Shown here in pieces: positions 50,332 through 59,288 of a stretch of 64,000 nt of DNA. Under the pieces are notes generated by a model. The model was not told where the DNA came from. It saw nothing but the letters and a program-made list of their open reading frames with translations, and did not search any database. Location: contig NZ_JAPEPC010000001.1 in assembly GCF_026340465.1 (NCBI RefSeq), positions 806,001 through 870,000 of the forward strand. The letters are read 5' to 3'. This DNA comes from Streptomyces sp. NBC_01306. GTDB lineage: Bacteria > Actinomycetota > Actinomycetes > Streptomycetales > Streptomycetaceae. Position 1 is the stretch's first letter. Each line of letters begins with the position of its first letter. A program made the position numbers and the translations under genes.

Positions 50332-50516
50332 CCGAGCGGGCGGCGCCCTTCTTCTGCCCGTACTGCGGCGACGAGGACCTGCGCCCCAACGAAACAGGGC
50401 ACGGCGCCTGGGAATGCGCGGCGTGCAACCGCGCATTCCAGCTGAAGTTCCTCGGGCTGCTGGCCCGCGGGCTCCAGCACCACTCGACCAACAGCGTTGA
50501 AGGCAACGGGATATGA
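50328..50516 (+). CDS. Small zinc-ribbon protein of the sulfur operon
   Basis: This 62-residue protein overlaps its neighbours by four bases on each side. It has two CxxC pairs, FFCPYCGDEDLRP and WECAACNRAFQLK, typical of a zinc ribbon or rubredoxin-like metal site. Its fixed position between sulfite reductase and CysH suggests it helps one of them, for example in electron delivery or regulation. It has no proven function. Confidence 0.85.
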   Translation: MTERAAPFFCPYCGDEDLRPNETGHGAWECAACNRAFQLKFLGLLARGLQHHSTNSVEGNGI

Positions 50517-51214
50517 CCGGCACTCTGGAGACCGAAGATCCGAAGACCCTCGCCGAGCGCGCGGGCCGCGAACTGGAGGACGCGTCGCCCCTGGAGATCC
50601 TCACCTGGGCGGCCGGCACCTTCGGCAAGCGCTTCTGTGTGACCTCCTCCATGGAGGACGCGGTAGTCGCCCACCTGGCCTCCCGCGCCTTCCCCGGGGT
50701 TGATGTCGTCTTCCTCGACACCGGCTACCACTTCCCCGAGACCATCGGCACCCGCGACGCGGTGGAGGCCGTGATGGACGTCAACGTCATCACGCTGCTG
50801 CCCTGGCAGACCGTCGCCGAGCAGGACGCCGAGTACGGCCCGAAGCTGCACGACCGGGACCCCGACCTGTGCTGCGCACTGCGCAAGGTCAAGCCCCTGG
50901 AGGACGGGCTCAGGAACTACTCGGCCTGGGCGACAGGACTGCGCCGCGACGAGTCCCCCACCCGGGCGAACACGCCCGTCGTCGGCTGGGACGAGAAGCG
51001 GCAGAAGACCAAGATCTCGCCGATCGCCCGCTGGACGCAGGACGACGTGGAGGCGTACGTCGCCGAGCACGGCGTCCTCACCAACCCGCTGCTGATGGAC
51101 GGATACCCCTCCATCGGCTGCGCACCGTGCACCCGGCGGGTCGCGGAGGGCGAGGACGCCCGCGCCGGCCGCTGGGCCGGCCGGAACAAGACCGAGTGCG
51201 GGCTGCACGGCTGA
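50513..51214 (+). CDS. cysH: APS/PAPS reductase
   Basis: The 233-residue enzyme has the PP-loop-like VTSSMEDAV, the motif DTGYHFPETIGTRDAV, and two cysteine pairs, DLCCALRKVKPL and CAPCTRRV, which bind a [4Fe-4S] cluster. Those cysteines mark the adenylylsulfate-reducing type. The catalytic cysteine is in the C-terminal TECGLHG. It reduces activated sulfate to sulfite using thioredoxin. Confidence 0.93.
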   Translation: MTGTLETEDPKTLAERAGRELEDASPLEILTWAAGTFGKRFCVTSSMEDAVVAHLASRAFPGVDVVFLDTGYHFPETIGTRDAVEAVMDVNVITLLPWQTVAEQDAEYGPKLHDRDPDLCCALRKVKPLEDGLRNYSAWATGLRRDESPTRANTPVVGWDEKRQKTKISPIARWTQDDVEAYVAEHGVLTNPLLMDGYPSIGCAPCTRRVAEGEDARAGRWAGRNKTECGLHG

Positions 51215-51237
51215 TGACGAAGGATCAGGAGAACGAG

Positions 51238-51783
51238 ATGACGACGGACCAGGGAGCCACTGTCTGGCTCACCGGTCTGCCGAGCGCGGGCAAGACCACC
51301 ATCGCCCACGAACTCGCGGACACCCTCCGCGGCGAGGGCCACCGGGTGGAGGTGCTCGACGGCGACGAGATCCGCGAGTTCCTCTCGGCGGGCCTCGGCT
51401 TCAGCCGCGAGGACCGGCACACCAACGTCCAGCGGATCGGCTTCGTCGCCGAACTGCTGGCGTCCAACGGCGTGAAGGCGCTGGTGCCGGTCATCGCGCC
51501 GTACGCCGACAGCCGCGACGCCGTACGCAAGCGGCACGCGAGCACCGGCACCGCGTATCTGGAGGTGCATGTCGCGACCCCGGTCGAGGTGTGCTCCGTA
51601 CGCGATGTGAAGGGCCTGTACGCCAAGCAGGCGGCGGGCGAGATCTCCGGTCTCACCGGGGTGGACGACCCCTACGAGGCGCCGGAGACCCCGGACCTTC
51701 GCATCGAGTCGCACACCCAGACCGTGCAGGAGTCCGCAGCCGCGCTGCACGCGCTGCTCACCGAGAGGGGCCTGGCCCGATGA
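51238..51783 (+). CDS. cysC: Adenylylsulfate kinase
   Basis: The P-loop is WLTGLPSAGKTTIAHELADT and the substrate site includes VLDGDEIREFLSAGLGFSRE, RDVKGLYAKQAAGEI and DPYEAPETPDLRI. I choose ATG 51238 because AGGAG lies six bases upstream; ATG 51214, overlapping the cysH stop, would add eight residues. It phosphorylates APS to PAPS. Its presence beside an APS-type reductase suggests PAPS is made for sulfotransfer or as a reserve. Confidence 0.9.
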   Translation: MTTDQGATVWLTGLPSAGKTTIAHELADTLRGEGHRVEVLDGDEIREFLSAGLGFSREDRHTNVQRIGFVAELLASNGVKALVPVIAPYADSRDAVRKRHASTGTAYLEVHVATPVEVCSVRDVKGLYAKQAAGEISGLTGVDDPYEAPETPDLRIESHTQTVQESAAALHALLTERGLAR

Positions 51784-52715
51784 CGACCGCCGCCACTGTC
51801 ACCGAAGGTACCGACAGCCCGTTCGCCCTGAGCCACCTGGACGCCCTGGAGTCCGAGGCCGTTCATATCTTCCGCGAGGTCGCGGGCGAGTTCGAGCGGC
51901 CGGTGATCCTCTTCTCCGGCGGCAAGGACTCCATCCTCATGCTGCATCTGGCGCTGAAGGCCTTCGCCCCGGCCGCCGTGCCGTTCTCGCTGCTGCACGT
52001 CGACACCGGGCACAACTTCCCCGAGGTGCTCGCCTACCGCGACCGGGTGGTGGCCGAGCACGGGCTGCGGCTCCATGTGGCCTCCGTCCAGGAGTACATC
52101 GACGCCGGGAAGCTGCGCGAGCGGCCCGACGGGCTGCGCAACCCGCTCCAGACCGTCCCGCTGACCGAGGGCATCCAGCAGCACCGCTTCGACGCGGTGT
52201 TCGGCGGCGGACGCCGCGACGAGGAGAAGGCGCGCGCCAAGGAGCGGGTGTTCTCGCTGCGGGACGAGTTCTCCCAGTGGGACCCGCGCCGCCAGCGCCC
52301 CGAACTGTGGCAGCTCTACAACGGCCGCCACGCGCCCGGCGAGCACGTCCGGGTCTTCCCGCTCTCCAACTGGACCGAGCTGGACGTCTGGCAGTACATC
52401 GAGCGGGAGCAGATCGCCCTCCCGGAGATCTACTTCGCGCACGAGCGTGAGGTGTTCAAGCGGTCCGGCATGTGGCTGACCCCCGGTGAGTGGGGCGGGC
52501 CCAAGGACACCGAGACCGTCGAGACCCGGCTGGTGCGCTACCGCACCGTCGGCGACATGTCCTGCACCGGCGCCGTCGACTCCGACGCCACCACGCTCGA
52601 CGCCGTGATCACCGAGATCGCCGCCTCCCGGCTGACCGAGCGGGGCGCGACCCGCGCCGACGACAAGATGTCCGAGGCCGCGATGGAAGACCGCAAGCGC
52701 GAGGGGTACTTCTAA
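51780..52715 (+). CDS. cysD: Sulfate adenylyltransferase subunit 2
   Basis: The 311-residue protein has the ATP pyrophosphatase loop VILFSGGKDSILMLHLALKA, LLHVDTGHNFPEVLAYRD, and AVFGGGRRDEEKARAKERVF. It overlaps cysC by four bases and ends directly against the cysN start. With CysN it forms ATP sulfurylase, converting sulfate and ATP to APS. Confidence 0.94.
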   Translation: MTTAATVTEGTDSPFALSHLDALESEAVHIFREVAGEFERPVILFSGGKDSILMLHLALKAFAPAAVPFSLLHVDTGHNFPEVLAYRDRVVAEHGLRLHVASVQEYIDAGKLRERPDGLRNPLQTVPLTEGIQQHRFDAVFGGGRRDEEKARAKERVFSLRDEFSQWDPRRQRPELWQLYNGRHAPGEHVRVFPLSNWTELDVWQYIEREQIALPEIYFAHEREVFKRSGMWLTPGEWGGPKDTETVETRLVRYRTVGDMSCTGAVDSDATTLDAVITEIAASRLTERGATRADDKMSEAAMEDRKREGYF

Positions 52716-54074
52716 ATGACCACGTCAACCAACCGGTCGGCCGAGCAGTTGTCGGCCACCACGCTGCTGCGCTTCGCCACCGCGGGCTCCGTCGACGACG
52801 GCAAGTCCACCCTGGTGGGACGGCTGCTGCACGACTCCAAGTCGATCTTCACGGATCAGCTGGAGGCCGTCGAGCAGGCGTCGATAGGCCGGGGCCAGGA
52901 GACCCCCGACCTGGCCCTGCTCACCGACGGGCTGCGCGCCGAGCGCGAGCAGGGCATCACCATCGATGTCGCGTACCGCTACTTCGCCACGCCCCGGCGC
53001 CGGTTCATCCTCGCGGACACCCCGGGCCATGTGCAGTACACCCGGAACATGGTGACCGGCGCCTCCACCGCCGAGCTCGCCGTGGTGCTGGTCGACGCCC
53101 GCAACGGCGTGGTCGAGCAGACCCGCCGCCACGCCGCCGTCGCCGCGCTGCTGCGGGTGCCGCATGTGGTGCTCGCCGTGAACAAGATGGACCTGGTCGA
53201 CTACGCCGAGCCGGTGTTCGCCGCCATCGCCGAGGAGTTCACCGCGTACGCGGCCTCGCTCGGTGTCCCGGAGATCACCGCGATCCCGATCTCCGCGCTG
53301 GCCGGAGACAATGTGGTGGAGCCCTCCGCCCACATGGACTGGTACGGCGGCCCGACCGTCCTGGAACACCTGGAGACGGTCCCCGCCAGCCATGACCTCA
53401 CCGGCTGCAAGGCGCGCTTCCCCGTCCAGTACGTCATCCGCCCGCAGACCGCCGAGCACCCCGACTACCGGGGATACGCGGGCCAGATCGCCTCGGGCGC
53501 GCTGCGGGTCGGCGAGGCCGTTACGGTGCTGCCGTCGGGCCGTACGTCGACGATCGCCGGCATCGACGTACTGGGGCAGAGCGCGGACATCGCCTGGGCC
53601 CCGCAGTCGGTGACCGTGCGGCTCACCGACGACCTGGACATCTCGCGCGGCGATCTGATCGCACCGACCGCGCACGCCCCGGCGCCGACCCAGGACGTCC
53701 TGGCGACGGTCTGCCATGTGGCCGACTCGGCGCTTTCGGTGGGCCAGCGGGTGCTGCTCAAGCACACCACCCGCACGGTCAAGGCGATCGTCAAGGACAT
53801 CCCGTCCCGGCTGACCCTGGACGATCTGTCGCAGCACCCGGCGCCCGGTCAGCTGGTCGCCAACGACATCGGCCGGGTCGTGATCCGCACCGCCGAGCCG
53901 CTTGCGCTCGACGCGTACGCGGACTCCCGGCGCACCGGCTCGTTCCTGCTGATCGACCCGGCCGACGGCACCACGCTGGCCGCCGGGATGGCGGGCGACG
54001 CCTTCGCCGCCACGGCGCAGACCGCGGCGGAGACGGACGGGACCGCACCGGACGAGACCGGGTGGGACTTCTAG
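52716..54074 (+). CDS. cysN: Sulfate adenylyltransferase subunit 1 (GTPase)
   Basis: GTPase motifs are clear: ATAGSVDDGKSTLVGRLLHD (G1), DTPGHVQYTRNMVTGAS (G3) and VLAVNKMDLVDY (G4). The elongation-factor-like domains II and III follow, giving 452 residues without a fused CysC. GTP hydrolysis drives the unfavourable adenylation catalysed by CysD. Confidence 0.94.
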   Translation: MTTSTNRSAEQLSATTLLRFATAGSVDDGKSTLVGRLLHDSKSIFTDQLEAVEQASIGRGQETPDLALLTDGLRAEREQGITIDVAYRYFATPRRRFILADTPGHVQYTRNMVTGASTAELAVVLVDARNGVVEQTRRHAAVAALLRVPHVVLAVNKMDLVDYAEPVFAAIAEEFTAYAASLGVPEITAIPISALAGDNVVEPSAHMDWYGGPTVLEHLETVPASHDLTGCKARFPVQYVIRPQTAEHPDYRGYAGQIASGALRVGEAVTVLPSGRTSTIAGIDVLGQSADIAWAPQSVTVRLTDDLDISRGDLIAPTAHAPAPTQDVLATVCHVADSALSVGQRVLLKHTTRTVKAIVKDIPSRLTLDDLSQHPAPGQLVANDIGRVVIRTAEPLALDAYADSRRTGSFLLIDPADGTTLAAGMAGDAFAATAQTAAETDGTAPDETGWDF

Positions 54075-54076
54075 CC

Positions 54077-54184
54077 ATGGCTCTTTACGTCCTGGACATC
54101 TACGCCACCTTCGCCAAGGAGGGCGGCCGGATCGGCAGCGGCGCCCTCGGCAGCGGTCAGGGCGGGGTCGGGCGATGTGCGTGA
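54077..54184 (+). CDS. Possible 35-codon frame after cysN
   Basis: An ATG two bases after the cysN stop opens MALYVLDIYATFAKEGGRIG and continues glycine-rich to a stop at 54182. There is no clear ribosome site. It may be a real small peptide, the relic of a lost gene start, or chance. The remaining 136 bases to the binding-protein gene hold no other gene I can support. Confidence 0.25.
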   Translation: MALYVLDIYATFAKEGGRIGSGALGSGQGGVGRCA

Positions 54185-54320
54185 AGGCGTACGCGCACTG
54201 CCTGCGCGCCCGGACGCACCACTCGCCGCGCCCGACCCGGCGAAGACCTGGAAAACCAGCCGTCCGCCCGGCGGTGTCCTGAGGGACGCCCGCACCGGGC
54301 CATCGAGAGGAAACCCTCCC

Positions 54321-55433
54321 GTGCCTGCCACTCTCCCCCTGCGCCGCGGCCTCGCGGTTGCCGCCGCCCTCCCGCTGCTGGCCGTGGCGCTCAGCGCCTG
54401 CGGCTACGGATCGGCCAAGGCCAAGGACGACCAGGGCACGTCCCAGGTCGCGGCGGGGGCCAAGAAGCTCTCCGCCGACTCGGTGAAGATCGGCTACTTC
54501 CCGAACCTCACCCATGCCACCGCGCTGGTCGGCGACCAGCAGGGGATATTCCAGAAGGAGCTGGGCGGGACCCGGCTCAAGGCGTCCACCTTCAACGCGG
54601 GGCCCTCCGAGATCGAGGCGCTCAACTCCGGCTCGATCGACATCGGCTGGATCGGCCCGTCCCCGGCGATCAACGCGTACACGAAGTCCCAGGGCAAGAG
54701 CCTGCGCATCATCGGCGGCTCCGCGTCCGGTGGCGTCAAACTGGTGGTCAACCCGAAGAAGATCAAGACCCTGGACGACGTCAAGGGCAAGAAGATCGCC
54801 ACCCCGCAGCTCGGCAACACCCAGGACGTCGCGTTCCTCAACTGGATCGCCGGCAAGGGGTGGAAGACCAATGCCACCAGCGGCAAGGGCGATGTCTCCG
54901 TTGTCCGCACGGACAACAGCGTGACCCCGGACGCGTACGCCTCCGGCTCCATCGACGGTGCCTGGGTCCCGGAGCCGACCGCGTCCAAGCTGGTGGCGCA
55001 GGGTGGCAAGGTGCTGCTCGACGAGAGCGACCTGTGGCCGCAGAAGAAGTTCGTGATCACGAACATGGTGGTGTCGCAGAAGTTCCTCAAGGAGCACCCG
55101 GACGTCGTCGAGGCCGTGCTGCGCGGTTCGGTGAAGACCAACGCCTGGATCAAGGCCCACCCGGACGCGGCGAAGGCGTCGGCCAACGCCGCGCTGAAGA
55201 AGCTGTCCGGCAAGGCGCTGCCGGCCAATGTGCTCGACCCCGCGTGGAAGTCGATCCAGACCACGGACGACCCGCTCGCGTCGACACTCAGCGCGGAGGC
55301 GGACCACGCGGTCAAGGCCGGTCTGCTGGAGAAGCCCGACCTCAAGGGCATCTACGACCTGCGACCGCTCAACAAGGTCCTGAAGGCCGCCGGACAGCCG
55401 GCTGTCCCCGACGCCGGTCTCGGCGTCAAGTAG
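54321..55433 (+). CDS. ssuA: Sulfonate-type ABC substrate-binding lipoprotein
   Basis: The protein of 370 residues starts at GTG 54321 after GAGAGG and has a lipoprotein signal (LPLLAVALSAC). The NMT1/SsuA-type fold is shown by VKIGYFPNLTHATALVGDQQ, FNAGPSEIEALNSGSIDIGW and IGPSPAINAY. It would capture a sulfonate, taurine or sulfate ester. Placement at the end of the sulfate operon supports sulfur scavenging. Confidence 0.85.
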   Translation: MPATLPLRRGLAVAAALPLLAVALSACGYGSAKAKDDQGTSQVAAGAKKLSADSVKIGYFPNLTHATALVGDQQGIFQKELGGTRLKASTFNAGPSEIEALNSGSIDIGWIGPSPAINAYTKSQGKSLRIIGGSASGGVKLVVNPKKIKTLDDVKGKKIATPQLGNTQDVAFLNWIAGKGWKTNATSGKGDVSVVRTDNSVTPDAYASGSIDGAWVPEPTASKLVAQGGKVLLDESDLWPQKKFVITNMVVSQKFLKEHPDVVEAVLRGSVKTNAWIKAHPDAAKASANAALKKLSGKALPANVLDPAWKSIQTTDDPLASTLSAEADHAVKAGLLEKPDLKGIYDLRPLNKVLKAAGQPAVPDAGLGVK

Positions 55434-55440
55434 CCCCGGA

Positions 55441-55522
55441 TCCGGACCCGTTGATCCGGACCCGGATCCCGCTGACCCAGCGCCCCATTGATCCAGACCC
55501 CGTTGATCCAGACCCCGTTCCC
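55441..55522. repeat. Degenerate GATCC-containing tandem repeat
   Basis: The gap between the binding protein and ATPase genes is built of units such as CCGTTGATCCGGACC and CCGTTGATCCAGACC, repeated about four to five times with variation, ending just before AGGAGG. It separates co-directional genes without a terminator. Confidence 0.55.
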
Positions 55523-55536
55523 AGGAGGTGACGACC

Positions 55537-56322
55537 ATGGCCACAGCACTCGCCAAGGCCGACGACCGGACCGCGGTGACACACGCGGCCCGTATCGGCC
55601 ACGTCTCGAAGTCCTTCGGCGGACCCGCCGGGCAGCTCGTCCTCGACGACATCACCCTCGACGTCGCCCCGGGCGAGTTCGTCACGCTCCTGGGGGCGTC
55701 CGGCTGCGGGAAGTCCACCCTGCTCAATCTGGTGGCCGGACTCGACGCGCCGTCTTCGGGGACCATCACGACCCCGGGCGGCCGGCCCGCGCTGATGTTC
55801 CAGGAGCACGCGCTGTTCCCGTGGCTGACCGCGGGCAAGAACATCGAACTGGCGCTGCGGCTGCGGGGCGTGCCCAAGGCCGACCGGCGGGACGAGGCGG
55901 AGCGGCTGCTCGCTCTCGTACGGCTGGAGGGCGCGTACGCCAAGCGGGTGCACGAGCTGTCCGGCGGGATGCGCCAGCGGGTGGCGCTGGCGCGCGCGCT
56001 GGCCCAGGACAGCCAACTGCTGCTGATGGACGAGCCGTTCGCGGCGCTCGACGCCATCACCCGCGATGTGCTGCACGACGAACTGACCCGGATCTGGCGC
56101 GAGACGAGCGTCTCGGTCCTCTTCGTCACCCACAACGTGCGCGAGGCGGTGCGGCTCGCCGAGCGGGTGGTGCTGCTCTCCTCGCGGCCGGGCCGGGTGG
56201 CGCGCGAGTGGGCGGTGGACATACCGCATCCGCGCCGGATCGAGGACTCCGCGGTCGCGGAGCTCTCGGTGGAGATCACTGAACAACTGCGTGGGGAGAT
56301 CCGCCGACATGGCCAACACTGA
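55537..56322 (+). CDS. ssuB: Sulfonate-type ABC transporter ATP-binding protein
   Basis: Walker A is LLGASGCGKSTLLNLVAG, the Q loop LMFQEHALFPWLTAGKNI, the signature ELSGGMRQRVALARALAQD and Walker B LLLMDEPFAALDAI, followed by the His switch VLFVTHNVREAV. The order is that of SsuB/TauB ATPases. ATG 55537 has AGGAGG eight bases upstream. Its end overlaps the permease start by 14 bases. Confidence 0.88.
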   Translation: MATALAKADDRTAVTHAARIGHVSKSFGGPAGQLVLDDITLDVAPGEFVTLLGASGCGKSTLLNLVAGLDAPSSGTITTPGGRPALMFQEHALFPWLTAGKNIELALRLRGVPKADRRDEAERLLALVRLEGAYAKRVHELSGGMRQRVALARALAQDSQLLLMDEPFAALDAITRDVLHDELTRIWRETSVSVLFVTHNVREAVRLAERVVLLSSRPGRVAREWAVDIPHPRRIEDSAVAELSVEITEQLRGEIRRHGQH

Positions 56323-57187
56323 CATCAGGACGGACGAGCTGGCCGGCCTGGAAGCAGGCCTGGACGCGCTCGACACCGTACGGGTGGACCGGGTCCCGGT
56401 CCGCCAGGTGCTGGTGGGGAAGGTACTGCCGCCCGCCGTGGCGGTGGTGCTGGTGCTGGTCGTCTGGCAGGTCCTGATCTGGGCGAAGGTCACCGACAGC
56501 TACAAGCTGCCCTCGCCCGACCAGGTGTGGGGCGAGGTGACCGACGCCTGGGCGCAGGGCACCCTGCTCGGCTACATCTGGACGAGTGTCTCGCGCGGTC
56601 TGCTGGGCTTCCTGCTGGCGCTCGTGATCGGCACCCCGCTGGGTCTGCTCGTGGCGCGGGTGAAGTTCGTCCGCGCGGCGATCGGCCCGATCCTCTCGGG
56701 CCTCCAGTCCCTGCCGTCCGTCGCCTGGGTGCCGCCCGCGGTGATCTGGCTGGGGCTCAACGACACGATGATGTACGCGGTGATCCTGCTGGGCGCGGTC
56801 CCCTCGATCGCGAACGGTCTCGTCTCCGGCATCGACCAGGTCCCGCCGCTCTATCTGCGGGCGGGCCGTACGCTCGGCGCGTCGGGTCTGCGCGGCACCT
56901 GGCATGTGGTGCTGCCCGCCTCGCTGCCCGGATATCTGGCGGGCCTGAAGCAGGGCTGGGCGTTCTCCTGGCGCTCGCTGATGGCCGCGGAGATCATCGC
57001 GTCCTCGCCCGATCTGGGCGTGGGGCTCGGCCAGTTGCTGGAGCAGGGCCGGGAGACCAGCAGCATGTCGATGGTCTTCCTGGCCATCTTCCTGATCCTC
57101 ATCGTCGGTATCGCCATCGACCTGCTCATCTTCAGCCCGCTGGAGCGGCGCGTGCTGCGCAGCCGCGGTCTGCTGGTCAGGAGCTGA
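56309..57187 (+). CDS. ssuC: Sulfonate-type ABC transporter permease
   Basis: This 292-residue permease has six helices and the cytoplasmic loop LYLRAGRTLGASGLRGTWHV that contacts the ATPase. Late GWAFSWRSLMAAEIIASSPD is typical of SsuC/TauC. The 14-base overlap with the ATPase gene indicates coupled synthesis. It completes an importer for an organosulfur compound. Confidence 0.88.
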   Translation: MANTDIRTDELAGLEAGLDALDTVRVDRVPVRQVLVGKVLPPAVAVVLVLVVWQVLIWAKVTDSYKLPSPDQVWGEVTDAWAQGTLLGYIWTSVSRGLLGFLLALVIGTPLGLLVARVKFVRAAIGPILSGLQSLPSVAWVPPAVIWLGLNDTMMYAVILLGAVPSIANGLVSGIDQVPPLYLRAGRTLGASGLRGTWHVVLPASLPGYLAGLKQGWAFSWRSLMAAEIIASSPDLGVGLGQLLEQGRETSSMSMVFLAIFLILIVGIAIDLLIFSPLERRVLRSRGLLVRS

Positions 57188-57193
57188 ACCGCG

Positions 57194-57943
57194 ATGTACG
57201 ACGACCGTCCGGTGCTGCTCGTCGTCGCGCACGGCAGCCGTGACCCCCGCCATGCCGCGGCCGTCCGCGCGCTGACCGGGCGGGTGCGGGCGCTGCGCCC
57301 CGGGGTGCGGGTGGAGACCGCGTTCCTGGACTTCGCCGCACCGTCGGTCCCGCGGCTGCTCGAACGGCTGGCCTCCGAAGGCGTACGGGACGTGGTGGCC
57401 CTCCCGCTCCTGCTGACCCGTGCCTTCCACGCCAAGTGGGACATCCCGGGGGTGCTGCGCGAGGCACCGGCCGGGATGCGGGTGCGCCAGGCAGAGGTGC
57501 TGGGCCCGTCCCCGCTGCTGCTGACCGCACTGGAACGACGGCTGTACGAGGCGGGGCTCTCCCCGTCCCGGAAGCGCTCGACGGGGCTGGTCCTGGCCTC
57601 GGCGGGCTCCACCGACCCGGAGGCGATCGCAGTGATCGCTGAAATTGCGCGGGAGCTGCGGCACACCGGTTGGTGCGCCGTGCGGCCTGCGTTCGCCTCC
57701 GCTGCTCTGCCCCGTACCGAGGACGCGGTACGGGAGTTGCGGGCCTCCGGCGTCAGCCGCGTCGCGGTGGCGCCGTATGTCATCGCTCCGGGCCGCCTGC
57801 CGGACCGTATCGAGGCGGGCGCCCGCGCGGCCGGCGCCGATGTGCTGTCCGGCGTGCTGGGCCCCTGCGGTGAGCTGGCCCGGCTGCTGCTGACCAGATA
57901 CGACGAGGCCCGGGTGCCGGCGCCGGCGGCACTGAGTTACTGA
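57194..57943 (+). CDS. sirB: Sirohydrochlorin ferrochelatase, CbiX/SirB type
   Basis: The 249-residue protein shows the CbiX fold with VLLVVAHGSRDPRHAAAV, where the His binds the metal, and ALPLLLTRAFHAKWDIPGVL, with a second His. A second half (GLVLASAGSTDPEAIAVIAE) repeats the fold but lacks the first His. It inserts iron (or cobalt) into sirohydrochlorin. As the last gene of the sulfur operon it fits supply of siroheme for the sulfite reductase. Confidence 0.88.
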   Translation: MYDDRPVLLVVAHGSRDPRHAAAVRALTGRVRALRPGVRVETAFLDFAAPSVPRLLERLASEGVRDVVALPLLLTRAFHAKWDIPGVLREAPAGMRVRQAEVLGPSPLLLTALERRLYEAGLSPSRKRSTGLVLASAGSTDPEAIAVIAEIARELRHTGWCAVRPAFASAALPRTEDAVRELRASGVSRVAVAPYVIAPGRLPDRIEAGARAAGADVLSGVLGPCGELARLLLTRYDEARVPAPAALSY

Positions 57944-58309
57944 CCGGACCACGAGAAGACACGCCGGAGGCCTGTGCCTCACCCGCGTGGCCTGGCCGGT
58001 ACACGTTGCGCATCCGAACGACGAAGGAGCGTAACGGTCTTGGGGCTCCCTCCCCGGAGCTGACGCCTCAAGATCATTACATTGCCGGGCGTGTCTGTGC
58101 CCGTCACAGCGTCATCCACCGGACGGGTGCAGGGTTCGACGCGCCGCGAGTCGCAATGACACAGATCGTCAACTGATTGATTCTCACGGGTCTGGTCGCT
58201 GTCCCGGTCCTGCGTAGGGTTTCAAGAAGACGGCAGTGCGGCATTTGCGCACTCGATCTGCTGCGCCGAGAGTTCAGGCGCACCCACCAGAGAAGGAAAC
58301 ACACTCCTT
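57944..58309. other. Intergenic region before the quinone oxidoreductase
   Basis: This 366-bp gap has a weak GGGGCTCC/GGAGCT hairpin near 58044-58062 that may end the sulfur operon. About 120 bases ahead of the dehydrogenase is an AT-richer patch with CAACTGATTGATTCTCAC, probably part of its promoter. No coding frame is supported. Confidence 0.35.
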
Positions 58310-59218
58310 ATGCGCGCCCTTGTGGTCGATCACAGTGAGGCCGGACCTGTCCGGTTCGCCGATGTCGATGAGCCCGTACCGTCCGCCGGTGAGACGTTGG
58401 TGGAGGTACGGCACATCGGTCTCAACTTCGGAGAGCTGAATTACGTGGACCAGTGGCCAGCCGGCGCTGTACACGGTCACGACGCGGCCGGCGTCGTGGT
58501 GCGCGCCGCATCCGACGGCTCGGGGCCGCCCGAAGGTACGCGCGTCGCAGTGGGAATGGCTCCCCACGCGTGGGCGGAGCGGGTGGCAGTCAGCCCGGCC
58601 TCGCTCGGCACCGTCCCCGAGGGCGTGGACCTGGCCGACGCCGCCGCGCTGGGGATCGCCGGAGTCACCCCATTCCGGGTGCTGCGCAAGCGTTCCCTGC
58701 TGGCGCGCAACGTTCTGATCACCGGCGCCAGCGGGGGCGTGGGGCACTTCGCCGTCCAGCTGGCGGCGCTGGCGGGCGCCCGGGTGACGGCACTCGTCGG
58801 TTCGCCGGAGCGGACCGCCGGACTCCGTGAACTCGGCGCCGACAAGGTCCTGACCGACTTGGCCGAGACCGGGGACCGGTTCGACCTCGTCCTGGACACG
58901 GTCGGCGGACCACTGGTGGCCCAGGCCTGGAGTTCCCTCGCCGAGGGGGGCACCATCCACCTGGTCGGTTACTCCTCGGGGCAGGAAACCACGTTCCCGT
59001 CAGGGGCCTTGTTCGGCTTCGGTGAACCCCGCAGCATCGCCACCTACGGCGACATGACGCCGACCAGCGGGGAGCTGACGGACCTGCTGGGCCTCATGGC
59101 CACCGGGAGGCTCTCGGCACCGGTCGGACTGCGAGGCGACTGGCAGGACGTGGACGACGCCGTCCACGCGCTGTTCGCGCGGAAGGTGCACGGAAAGGCC
59201 GTTCTTGACGTCGCCTGA
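58310..59218 (+). CDS. Zinc-type alcohol dehydrogenase/quinone oxidoreductase
   Basis: The 302-residue MDR enzyme has VRHIGLNFGELNYVDQWPAG and the NADPH-binding NVLITGASGGVGHFAVQLAA. It lacks the structural zinc cysteines, so it fits the quinone oxidoreductase group. VPEGVDLADAAALGIAGVTP is the usual link region. AGAAGGA precedes the ATG. The AraC gene follows closely and may regulate it. Confidence 0.87.
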   Translation: MRALVVDHSEAGPVRFADVDEPVPSAGETLVEVRHIGLNFGELNYVDQWPAGAVHGHDAAGVVVRAASDGSGPPEGTRVAVGMAPHAWAERVAVSPASLGTVPEGVDLADAAALGIAGVTPFRVLRKRSLLARNVLITGASGGVGHFAVQLAALAGARVTALVGSPERTAGLRELGADKVLTDLAETGDRFDLVLDTVGGPLVAQAWSSLAEGGTIHLVGYSSGQETTFPSGALFGFGEPRSIATYGDMTPTSGELTDLLGLMATGRLSAPVGLRGDWQDVDDAVHALFARKVHGKAVLDVA

Positions 59219-59288
59219 CGCTGTGGACGAGGACACATGCGCCTCGCCCGCCGGCGGGCGGTTCGCCGTGGTGGACGAGAATGGACCC

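Noticed and set aside
52725..56279. A 1,184-codon minus-strand frame opposite cysN and the sulfonate importer
   Set aside because: Same GC-bias artefact; the plus-strand genes have full family motifs.
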